Positions 9,945-20,345 of a stretch of 64,000 nucleotides of DNA are shown here, one piece after another (position 1 is the first letter of the stretch; each line of letters starts with the position of its first letter). This DNA comes from Paraphoma chrysanthemicola. Its lineage: Eukaryota > Ascomycota > Dothideomycetes > Pleosporales > Phaeosphaeriaceae. The position numbers and the translations under genes are program-made. The notes under the pieces are model-generated. The model was given only the letters and a program-made list of their open reading frames with translations, was not told where the DNA came from and made no database searches. Location: contig JAGMWG010000003.1 of assembly GCA_020744225.1 (NCBI GenBank), forward strand, positions 1,178,001 through 1,242,000, written 5' to 3'.

Positions 9945-12077
9945 ATGGAGAAGGAATCGCATCAGTATGTCGACTGCGATGGTCAGTCTCGACAAGCTGC
10001 TGTCCGGATGAGCCGCAACGTCACCGGCGAGTATGATAAACCACTGATTGTTGCTTCTAAAACATGCTCATTGTGATAGAATACAGAACCCCCTCACCGG
10101 TCTCGCAAAAGATGCGCTGCTTGCAGACGTCGAGCAGTATGTGCACGAAAACGGACTGAATGACGCGCTGCCATACTTCGTCAAGGGTGCACTTGTTGCA
10201 CAATCACCCGACCGCTTTGAGACAATAACTGAACTGGACGCGGACGACCATCACGTACTGATGATAGAGAAAGAGCATAGGTGGAGGCATCCAAAGGCAC
10301 TGTACCTCACCATCCTTCTGAACTCTATCAGCGCTGCTATTCAAGGTACTTTTGTTTCAACTAGATCCTTGGTGATATCCATAAAACAGATGTACTAACA
10401 TATGTACTTAGGATGGGACCAGACGGGATCCAACGGAGCCAATCTCTCGTTTCCGCAAGCCTTCGGCATTGCGGACATTGGGGCCGAATGTGTTGCTGCG
10501 GGAACGTGCGAGCAGAATTCGTGGATCATTGGCGCCATCAACAGCGTCCCCTATATCACTATTGCTCTTATGTGAGTTATGATGACATGATCCTTTGTGT
10601 GATGCAGTACACAGACTAACGCCTTGTAGCGCTGGCTGGCTGTCTGACCCCCTAAACGACTTGATTGGTCGTCGTGGTACCATATTTGTTGGTGCCATCT
10701 TCAGCCTGCTCGCTCCCATCGGACAAGCTCTATCACAGTCTTGGCCTCAAATACTCGTCTGCAGAATCCTTCTGGGGATTGGTATGGGCCTGAAAGAAGT
10801 CACCGTCCCGGTGTACTCTGCCGAGAATGCACCTACGGTTATTCGTGGCGCGCTTGTCATGTCATGGCAGCTCTTCGTTGCTTTCGGGATCATGCTCGGG
10901 TTCTCTGCCAACCTCGTTGTGGTCAACACTGGCGACATCGCGTGGAGGCTTCAGCTCGGCTCCGCTTTCATCCCAGCTGTGCCCTTGATAATTGGTATCT
11001 TCTTTGCTCCAGAGTCGCCGCGTTGGCTCATCAAGAAGGGTCGACACGAGAAGGCCTATCGGTCTCTACTTCGGCTCCGGAACTCGCCACTTCAAGCGGC
11101 CCGGGATTTATACTACATCCATGCACAAATTAAAGCAGAAGATGCTTTGATCGAGGCACAGGGCATTACTAAAACGAATAACATGGCGACAAGGTTCATT
11201 GAGTTGTTTACGATACCACGAATTCGTCGCGCGACGCAAGCTTCGGGTATCATTATGACAGCACAACAAATGTGCGGAAGTGAGTGAATCAACTACTACC
11301 AACGAAGGTCACAAGCTAATACGAATGAAGTCAATATAATCGCATTTTACTCCTCAACAATTTTCAGGCAAGCGGGAGCGAGCAATATGGTTGCGCTCCT
11401 TGTGTCTTGGGGCTTCGGCACGGTTAGTCACCTTTCGCCCACGCATCGTGCCGGGACAATGGACTGATATCCCGCAGACCATGTTCATCTTCGCATTCCC
11501 AGCCTTATACACAATCGACACCTGGGGTCGACGAACGCTCCTCATCGCTACTTTTCCCTTCATGTTCCTGACACTCCTCGGCGCCGGTCTCTCCTTTTTC
11601 ATACCCGAGTCATCTTCTGCTCATCTTGGCATGATCGCCGTCTTCATCTTTGTCTTCGTCGCCTTTTACAGTCCTGGCGAGGGCCCTTGTGCGTTCGTTT
11701 ACTCGGCCGAAGTCTTCCCCCTGTCTCATCGGGAGATTGGAATGTCGTGGGCCGTCGCGACCAACAATTTCTGGGCTGCGGTGTTGGGTCTGACTTTTCC
11801 GAGAATGTTGCAGCAATTCACGCCAACCGGCAGTTTCGGTTTCTATGCCGGGCTAAACCTAGTAGCATTGGCGTGGATCTTTATGTTCATGCCCGAGACA
11901 AAGCAGAGGAGCTTGGAAGAGCTGGATTACGTCTTCGCAGTGCCAACTAAGGTTCATGCCAAGTTTCAACTATCTCAGGCCCTACCTTGGTGGGTAGGAA
12001 AGTATGTCCTACGACGAAAAGATATTGTAGAGCCGCAGCTGTACCACTTCGAGGGTGAGAGAGATAGAACTGTCTGA
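9945..12077 (+). CDS. MFS sugar/polyol transporter
   Basis: The six exons are 9945-10030, 10080-10345, 10412-10571, 10630-11279, 11331-11422 and 11478-12077; frame is kept throughout, giving 617 residues. The sugar-porter family marks are present: GRRGT after the second helix, PESPRWLIKKGR before the central loop, GRRTLL after helix 8, and PETKQRSLEELD near the C-terminus. Around twelve hydrophobic segments are visible. A long N-terminal tail (about 110 residues) precedes the first helix, which is followed by WDQTGSNGANLSFP; this resembles the fungal branch that includes inositol/polyol and related porters. It should sit in the plasma membrane and import a sugar or sugar alcohol by proton symport. 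Its shared promoter with the polyol dehydrogenase supports uptake of that enzyme's substrate. Confidence 0.9.
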
Positions 12078-12373
12078 GAAAGATGTAACCAACCATGCCG
12101 TTTCGAGCAACAGGCCATATCAGTGGTATCACACTATAGCGCAAAATCATAGCAACTGTTCACTCTTCTAATACCAATAGTCGTCAACGAGGGAAATGAA
12201 GCGAATTTTGATTGCATGTGTAAGCAAAATGGTGTGTACGGTGAAGTTGATCTCTAGGGTGGACTTTTATCACAGCTCTGGCGCCATGCTCTATGTAACT
12301 GCTACGCATCATGTATGTTGGTAGCTTAAACAAAAGATTGAGCTACCTGCTTAGGCAATTATATACTTCTTGC

Positions 12374-14556
12374 CTACTCACAGCCTTGATCATATACATT
12401 CGTGTACGCAGGATAGTACGAAGTAGCCTTTGGCATCTCCATCTCCTCTTCGAAGAACGGCTGTCCATGTCTCGCCAGCTCGTTATTCGCCGTTCTACTG
12501 GTCAGAAGTCTTGCATGACCTGCACCGGCTGGTATCGAAAGCTGGTTCTGCCTTGATAGTCTGTTGCTCAGTGCTCTACTTCCAGCTGTACAGGTAAATA
12601 ATAGTTTCACGTGCGCGCTGAGCTCTTGGTTCCTCGTCGTTTGCAAGAGCACGTCAACGACCACTTGGAGTTCAGTGAACCACGCCTCATTTTCGAACAG
12701 AGACATCCCATCAATGATGCAGAAGACCATCATGGCAGGAACTTGCTCAGCCAATCTTTCGAATAGCCGCCCCATCGTGGACAAGCTGTCGGCTTCGATG
12801 GCCGCCTTCCACTGACCATATTCTATGAAGTGAACATCGAACTGCTGCATGGAAAGCAGTTGATTTGCAAGACTTCGGATCATCCCACTAGGGCCAGAGG
12901 TTGGATCCATTCTGGAATTGTGTGTTCCACAGAAGTAGTGAAGCACATAGACACCTTGCTGTTGGCGGAGTGATCTGACAAGCATCGTGCAAAGCAGACT
13001 CATGGCGGTGATTCGGGCCATACCATCCTCTAGGTTGCCATTGATAAGCAATACGTCCGATTCTGTAGTCTGAACCCAGTGCCTGAAGCGAGATGATTGC
13101 AGCACCCAGTGCATCGCACCTTGGCTGATTTCATCGCTGGACTGTGCTTGACGAGTGACGTGTTCAAGGTCTTTCCCCGCAGTGTCTTCATCAGTTTTAA
13201 GTAGTCTGCGCAATGCAAGCTGCGAAGCCATGGAGATCATTTCTGGATGTCTCGTCGTGATCCCATTCTGGTAATATGTCTTTATCCCTGATTGAGTCAG
13301 CGTGAGATGATTTCGTAGCAGGAATGTACCCACACTCGGAGTTTTCGAGAACGTCTTGTAGGACTGAGGACATGTGATCAATGGCACGGTTGTTTAAATC
13401 CAGTTGCCTCTCTACTGATCTTGTCGCATTGCTTTGTGAAGCGACACCAGCTCGAAGAGCATAGAGTTCTGTTACAACCCCGGCTGCATGGCTGTTCAGA
13501 AGCCTTGTTCGATCATCGATAGACCCTGCAAGGTCCCTTGTCTGCATCGCGACTTCTTCGGTGTTTTGCAATGCAGGAGCCATACTCTGGATAGATGCAT
13601 GTGCCTTTGCAGATGCCGAGAGATGCAAGTAATTGACCTGTTCGTCCAAGGCTTCCATGGATATGTTGAATCGCTTTACCTTCTCATCTAAGCTCAAATC
13701 TGCCATGGGACCCTTCATTCCGTCTTTTATCCTGTCGACTGGAGTCAAGCTTAGAAAGCTTTCATGTTAAGACGTTGTCCGGCCACTTACCTAGTTTCTT
13801 GTCAATCAAGCATGCTATCATACCTTCGATCATTGCTAGGAGATCCAAGTAGACAGTCAGTGCTCTATCCCTCAGCTCAAGGCTCTCTGGGAACAATTCG
13901 TAGCAGCGTTGTGTCTTAGAAATGGCTGCTGGGAGCGTTTCAAATGCATCAAGAATCATCACGCGCCGTTCGCTTCGTTTCGCTGCCATCTATAACATCG
14001 TTAGAATTGACGTGACTGGTCAGATTGTGTGGCACATAGGACGTTCTCCTAAGACGAGTTTCAAGCCACCACACAGAGTGCTGAAGTACTTATCATTCGG
14101 TAGCAAGCCAACCCAAGGGGTCACCGCAACCGAATAATCGCCAAGATGGCGAAAGTAACCTCGCACAGTTCCAGTCACTCCTTTCTTTCGGTCCTCTTGG
14201 TACGCTGCTTCTGCATCCTTGGCCGCCCGTATGACTTCATCCCATGAGTGCGAGTCTCGCAGATCGATTCTCGCCTTTGATTGAGTTCCAGGTAGAGACG
14301 TTTGATATTGCTCGAGGACATTGCAGAAGTCATTCGTGAATATACTGGTTATGTTCAGTTGCATGTCAAGGCTGGAAGTGCACTCTGATTACCTCGCCTG
14401 ATTTTGCAAAGATATTGGAGCCTTCGCTCGTTGTGTCTCAAAAGCGGTAGAGCGGAATACTGCGTGCTGATCGGGACCATATAATTTCATCCAGTCCCTT
14501 ACCAACGGGTCTCTTTGGCGGTTAGCGGAACTTGGCATATTCGGCGGTAATGCCAT
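12374..14556 (-). CDS. DUF7708 / STAND-like fungal protein with degenerate NTPase-like region
   Basis: The five exons are 14393-14556, 14056-14344, 13791-13989, 13334-13738 and 12374-13287, giving about 656 residues; frame is kept throughout. The N-terminal half matches DUF7708: LVRDWMKLYGPD, then WVGLLPNDKYFSTLCGGLKL, then a helical region ending ALTVYLDLLAMIEGMI. A helical/coiled segment follows (residues ~230-340). The C-terminal part (SDVLLINGNLED, LHYFCGTHN, GPSGMIRSLANQLL, VFCIIDGMSLFE) matches the NTPase-like module usual behind DUF7708, but the Walker A position reads INGNLED and lacks the GxxxxGK[ST] loop. Function is unknown; related architectures are NLR/STAND-like. The donor of intron 2 (GTCTTA) is weak, so a few residues there are uncertain. 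It is head to head with the AAA ATPase, 330 bp apart. Confidence 0.75.
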
Positions 14557-14886
14557 GGTTAGGAGTCGATGATATGTTAGACGCACGGCTCGTGCAGCTT
14601 CCGTGTTCTATCATGAGTAAGTTCTCACGGTGTCGCTGCGCGCGTAAGATCGCCATATGCAGCTCACCGGTTGTGGAGGGGTCGCTTACGTGGGCGTCTC
14701 TTGTTCGCTTTACGCACACTTCGTGCCAAACACCGAAGCGCTTGAGTAGAATATTCGCCATCCCCACAGCCATTCTCATACTGGAATTTCAGGTACCCCG
14801 TGTTTAGGAGTGGATCTAGTACGGCAGCGACTTGAGTCCGATAATTCCTGCTAGTTCATGAGGCTCGCGCTGAAGCCTACGCAACC
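14557..14886. promoter_or_regulatory. divergent promoter, DUF7708 gene and AAA ATPase
   Basis: A 330-bp head-to-head spacer. An 85-codon minus-strand frame (14522-14779) overlaps the first exon of the DUF7708 gene in another frame and is treated as leader sequence. No clear TATA box is seen. Confidence 0.5.
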
Positions 14887-17800
14887 ATGAGCAGCGATCA
14901 AGAAACCGCAAACCAAGATAATCTCGGAAATCGAAGTGCACAAGCACAAGACCTGGATCTTGTCGCGCAATTATCACTCCTGAAGACTCAACTCGAGACA
15001 CTGCAGGCTCGAGTGGACGGGACAACCGACAAATCTCGCTCAAGAAATGATCCACCTGAGAAGAAGCAGGAGGGAGCTTCCCTGTCAACTCCACCGGAAG
15101 TCTCAAAAGGTGTGCGCATCGCCACAGCTCCAGCTCCAGATGAGCTTGGGGCTACTGCTACATCACCTCCGGAAACTGGATCGACGCCCAAAGTCGTCAT
15201 ACCAAAGCTCAATCGCGTTCGATGGACAGAGTTCAAGAACACATCTCGTGACGACCAGAAGGTGTTCGCTATCGATATTCTTGTAGGTCCTGCCAAGTTC
15301 TACTGGGAGAAACACAAAGAACAAAGAAATCTGATGCGACGTGGTCGTGCGCAGTCTGAGTCAATTTTGGACGATCCAAGTATTCCACACGAGGTGCAGC
15401 CGGTGATTGCGGACCAGGCTCAGAAACCTCGAAATGCTCAGCATGAGCATTCGGAGCCTCAAAGCGAGATGCCTGAGAGAATTCGCATCAATTGTGAGCG
15501 ATTGCTTACAATTCTGCGAGAAATAACCGATGCAAACCTCCATGACGATTCTGTCGTCATACTGAGACCATACAAGCTCTTGATACATCACGAAGATGCC
15601 ATAAGGCAGTGGTTACAAGATCTGGATTCAAAATGGGCATCGCGTGGGGTCCCAGAAAACGGTAATTTGGCCGGCAGCCATCAACAGGAAGATACCGGTG
15701 CGAGCTTTACGAACGTGGGAGGTGATGCTTCTCCCGGTCGAGACGACATGCAAGTAGCAGCGGGCAAAACAGCGACAGCAACGGAGGCGACAGAGACATA
15801 TGAAGCACTTCAAAGCTTGCGGTGCTTAGTACAATTCATGGACACAGATGTGACGCCTGTCCATCAGCGTTACGCTAATTCCATCCAGGGGAAAGTTCAT
15901 TTTCGCGACCTTTGGCACCTGTACCGGCCAGGCGACATAGTCGTGTCATACAAAGATCTTGACAACAGTAACAAAACTGTTGACGGAAATTCGATCCAAG
16001 AGTCTTCATCAGCGAAAAGACAGCCCGACATATGGAGAATACTCCAAGTGTCCAAGGGCAGGCCCGTTCTTGGCGCTCCGTACAGCAGTGACCGCATCGA
16101 CGGAGTCGACCGACCACAAGCTCCGGCACAACGGGTCAACAAATTCTCGATATTATGCTACATAATTGCATATAATGGAAAGTCCTTCGGTCCTATTGAT
16201 CACACTTTCGAAATTCCACCTTTCGAAGGTCCGAAAGACATCACGAGCCTCGACCCTTGTCTCGCAAAGTACGTGGCTGACTTTGAGGAGTTGAGGTCGC
16301 AACGTATCGATAGAGGAAAACGGTTCGCGCGATACTCTCGGCCAACGCATTGCCTCTACACTGGTTTCACATTGTATAATCACCCTTCTGGAATACCATG
16401 CAAGGCCGCTCAAAAGACTGTTCTTGTGGATGGACATGTCATCGTAGACTTCAATGAGGCTCAGCGCGAAGACCCGAAGTGGGTTTTGCAGCTTGGACTG
16501 CCAGAAGCCAGTGGCGGATCCGGATTAGAGACAACAGAGGATTACCCCAGGTATATATGGAAGGATCTATCACGCATCGAATTGGACAAGGAAGACTCGG
16601 ACCATATTCATGAGGACAATCACATCGACGCCACTGATATGGAAAAATTTGTTTCCAGTAGCACATTTCTTCGCACATACAAAGATGCCACTGGCGAACG
16701 CGAGGTAGACGAAACGACTTTCGAAGAAGTGGACTTCGCGCTCCTTCCAGATCGCGTTGTGGGATTTGATTTGCATAGAAGAAAGTTCAGCATCTTAGCG
16801 TTGGACGATTTGCGCTCGGTTCAGATCAAGCGACAAGGCTGGAAGGACCTCAAATTGCCCCGGGGTCACAAGCATATGGTGCAAGCACAGGTCAAAACGC
16901 ATTTTATGGAAAAGCGACTACGTCAATCAGGGGGTCAGAGCAACCTTGGCCACGATATTGTTCGAGGAAAAGGACAAGGTTTGATCATCCTGCTCCATGG
17001 AGCTCCGGGGGTGGGGAAAACCTCGACAGCAGAATGCGTAGCAGAATCTCTGCAGAAGCCACTTTATCCCATCACGTGCGGAGATCTTGGTGTGAACGCA
17101 AGCGTAGTTGAAGAAACCCTGAACAGCACATTTGCCAAAGCTGAGACTTGGGATTGTGTGCTCTTGCTCGACGAAGCGGATGTCTTCCTCGCCCAGCGGA
17201 CCAGAACCGATCTGAAGCGAAATGCCATAGTATCAGGTGAGCAATCAAGATTGTCTTCCTGGATGTCCTGATCATGCTGACTCTATCTCAGTGTTTCTGC
17301 GGGTCATGGAGTATTATAGGGGTGTTTTGATACTCACGACGAATCGAGTCGGCGCATTTGACGAGGCCTTCAAGTCGCGCATACACCTTCAGCTCTACTA
17401 TCCCATATTGAACAAAGATCAAACACTTGCGATATGGAAAATGAACCTTGAGCGCATAATCGAAAGAAAGCAGGACAACATTGTTGCTGATGAGGCGGAG
17501 ATACTGCAGTTTGCCGACGCTCATTTCGAGTTTCACAAGACAGGCACTACGAGATGGAACGGCCGCCAGATACGAAACGCATACCAGACAGCTCTTGCCA
17601 TGGCAGAATACGAGGCTATTGACGGCTCAGACGATGCCGAGTGGGAGAACAGAGCACTGACAGGCAACCTGAAAGCGCATCTGAAAGCGTCACACTTCGA
17701 GACGGTCGCTAATGCTTCCTCGCAATTCGATTCTTATATTGAAGAAACTATTGGAACGACTGATGCCGGACGTGCGTTCACGGACCGGGACCGCGCGGAC

Positions 17801-18333
17801 CATTTCAAATGGATGCCGCCAGCAGCGAACATGCACAATGAACAATACAATGCCCAATGGTCATATGGTAAACAAGGACGCGATGGCTTTGGTACACATG
17901 CCAAGCAAGGACATGCACAACCCGCACATTCCCAGCTCCACGGCTTCCCTCCTATGCATCAAGTTAAGCCTTCATATGCACCTCAGGGAGGAGGAGGAGG
18001 AGGACAGAATTGGGCTGGTGCGTCGCAACCGTGGTACGACCCAGTGGGACGGTCAAAGAGTGAGTGGGAAAACATTTGATGCCTTCTTATACTCTTTGCA
18101 GATCAAAAGCTAATTCTTCACATGAAGATGTCCACCCTGGCGAGCGTGCCCATTCGCCTTCAGGACTCGATCAGCATAATGACGAGCGACAATTCGGCTC
18201 TTCTATCTCATACGGCCAAGGTGCAGGAAGTTCAGGGCCTTCTATGTTGAATGTTCCCAAGGCACAGTATTCTTCAGGTCCAAATACACTGCCTCGACCT
18301 GTGTCAGCATCTTCGGTAGACGACGGGTACTGA
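14887..18333 (+). CDS. AAA+ ATPase with N-terminal DUF7025 domain
   Basis: The exons are 14887-17236, 17292-18059 and probably 18110-18333, giving about 1113 residues. A coiled coil (LVAQLSLLKTQLETLQARV) opens the protein, followed by a disordered stretch. DUF7025 spans roughly residues 210-560, with VILRPYKLLIHHEDAIRQWL, then VHFRDLWHLYRPGDIVV, then CLYTGFTLYNHP. The AAA+ core has Walker A HGAPGVGKTS, Walker B VLLLDEADVF, sensor-1 LTTNR and an arginine-finger-like FKSRIHL, so it should hydrolyse ATP. The C-terminal tail is Gly/His/Gln-rich with a pure GGA run near 17988-18003. The last exon is uncertain: the GTGAGT donor at 18060 with an acceptor after ATCAAAAG keeps the Ser/Gly-rich frame, while the stronger TTTGCAG acceptor gives a different tail. 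The substrate is unknown. Confidence 0.85.
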
Positions 18334-18802
18334 TTTAGGGTAGAGTTAGAAACGAAACTCTAGTGTGATTCTTCTCATGTAGAGTTTTTGATAGTTCAGA
18401 TACAGTACCAGTCATTTGTGCAGCACTTTCATTTTACCGCCATATCGAGACGACACTATTCCAAGCACCAAAAAAAATCGCTAGAAGTATTGTATGACAG
18501 CCCACTAGCCGAGGAAGTGGATTTCAGACACCAAGGGTCAGGATTACTTTTGTCTCAGCCATATCTTTACAATAACAGCAGCGTTGGGAAGGAGGATGGC
18601 GATCTTGCGGGGTACATGGACGTTCCTAGCAAGGAACGAAGATCTTCCAGGAATCATCTGTGCCGAACATCATCAAGACTCGGAACAATGTAGAGCGGGC
18701 AGCCAAGACGATCAACACCATTTCGTATTCACACGTCGAAGTATATAGAAGGCCTAATATGTGCAGTAACAACGAAAAACCCACACTCATGCGCCTCCCA
18801 CA
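18334..18802. other. intergenic, promoter of the EGF-like protein
   Basis: This is the 3' flank of the AAA gene plus the upstream region of the secreted protein. An open frame at 18388-18693 has no family features. A TATA-like GTATATAGAA occurs near 18739, about 65 bp before the start at 18803. Confidence 0.55.
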
Positions 18803-19954
18803 ATGCATCTCTACCACCTGCTCCCCTTCCTTGCACTCCCCACACTCCTGATCGCCTCCTGCACAACGGACGACGACTGCTCCCTCAACGGTTTCTGCAT
18901 TTCCTCCTCTTCCACCTGCACGTGCGACCCCGGCTGGACCGGCGCGGACTGCGGAGTCCTCAGTCTCTCGCCCGCCACTCGCGGAACCGGATACAACTAC
19001 ACCACGTACACCGATCCAGCCTACTACAACACGCGCGGCAACTCCTCCTGGGGCGGACAAATCGTGCAGGACCGGCATAACGCCAGCCTCTTCCACCTGC
19101 TCGTCGACCAATTCAGCCACGGCTGCGGCCTATCTGGCTGGCGTCCCACGTCTTTTGTCGCGCGCGCAGAATCCACCGCAGGCCCACAAGGTCCGTATCA
19201 CTGGGTGCAGAACGTATCGTCTACTTTCCGCCACAACACATATGTACACTGGAGCCCTGCCGACGCGGGGTACTTGCTCTGGACAATCGGCGTCGACGTA
19301 TCGGATCCGCTGTCCTGTAAATCCGTCAGCAAGGACAGTTGGCCGAACAACATTTCCGTCGCCGCGGCGCAGGATATCCGTGGGCCCTGGAGTCCCTGGA
19401 AGATTACGGTAAATGGGACGAATCCTGCGCCGTGGCCGTTGTGGAGTCAGGACAATCAGACGAGTGCGATTGCGCTTGTTGCTGAGGATCTGCGCATTTT
19501 TACGGCAGAGAAGTGGGATGCTGGGTATAAGTTGGTGAATACCGCGCCGTGGAATACGACGGACTATTCGCCGACATGGGCTGAGGATCCGTTTGTGTGG
19601 CGCGATAAGCGCGGTCATTGGCATGCGTTGGCGCACTGGATGATTGATATCGTGGAGAAGAATGGGACAAAGTACCCCCGAGTTGGCGCGCATATGTATT
19701 CGCGCACGTTGGAGGGGAAATGGAATTTCAAGCTGCAAGAGGCGTTTAGTTCCAAGGTGGAGTTTACCGATGGGAATGTCGAGACGTTCAATCGGAGAGA
19801 GAGACCAAAGTTGTTCTTCAGCGAGGATGGGGAGGTAACGCCGTTGTATCTTGTGACGGGCGTTCAGAAGTTGGGGACAACGACAACAAGTTATACGCTG
19901 ATACAGCCGGTGGGGACGGCATGGCGAGAGTATGAAGCGAGGTTGGGCTTCTGA
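18803..19954 (+). CDS. secreted protein: EGF-like domain followed by a five-bladed beta-propeller (GH43-like)
   Basis: A single exon encodes 383 residues. The first ~19 residues form a signal peptide (MHLYHLLPFLALPTLLIAS). A compact cysteine module with an EGF ending follows (C-TCDPGWTGADC, residues ~20-51). The rest resembles glycosyl-hydrolase-family-43-like five-bladed propellers, with WAEDPFVWRDKRGHWHAL and RERPKLFF typical of the blade motifs. There are at least eight N-glycosylation sequons (e.g. NYTT, NSSW, NVSS, NISV, NQTS, NTTD), which fits a secreted or wall-located glycoprotein. Whether it is an active glycosidase is unclear: I can point to acidic residues in plausible places but not to a confirmed catalytic triad. 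Third-position GC is high in the 5' half. Confidence 0.85.
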   Translation: MHLYHLLPFLALPTLLIASCTTDDDCSLNGFCISSSSTCTCDPGWTGADCGVLSLSPATRGTGYNYTTYTDPAYYNTRGNSSWGGQIVQDRHNASLFHLLVDQFSHGCGLSGWRPTSFVARAESTAGPQGPYHWVQNVSSTFRHNTYVHWSPADAGYLLWTIGVDVSDPLSCKSVSKDSWPNNISVAAAQDIRGPWSPWKITVNGTNPAPWPLWSQDNQTSAIALVAEDLRIFTAEKWDAGYKLVNTAPWNTTDYSPTWAEDPFVWRDKRGHWHALAHWMIDIVEKNGTKYPRVGAHMYSRTLEGKWNFKLQEAFSSKVEFTDGNVETFNRRERPKLFFSEDGEVTPLYLVTGVQKLGTTTTSYTLIQPVGTAWREYEARLGF

Positions 19955-20345
19955 CGATGAGAGCTAGATCACGGTGGATATATCGAAGTGCCCACGGCTT
20001 CTTGTGATGAATTCTATTCAGCTCAATGCCCATAAGGGGAGAGTGTTCGACATCGCTAGACTATACAAAACGCTATGCTTGATGCCAATTTTGTTATACA
20101 AGCCCGTTGCAGAATGAGCCTGAAAGAAGATGATCGCTGCGGTGATGCCAAATCGCTGCCGGATATACGAAACAGATATCGTACAGAAAGCGCTCATTGA
20201 AAATGCCCCACTCCTCCCTATGTATCCTATCCGTGAAGTGGTATTCCCATTCTTGATTGCGCCCTGCGATGCTCTGGCTGCCGAGCTTACTCCAAACGCC
20301 AATATTGAAATGACCATCCGCAATGTCCTGTCTGATGTTGCGAGC
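19955..20345. other. convergent intergenic spacer
   Basis: The 3' flanks of the EGF-like protein and of the large minus-strand gene. Open frames on both strands here run into the large gene and have low-complexity antisense character. Nothing else is seen. Confidence 0.5.
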
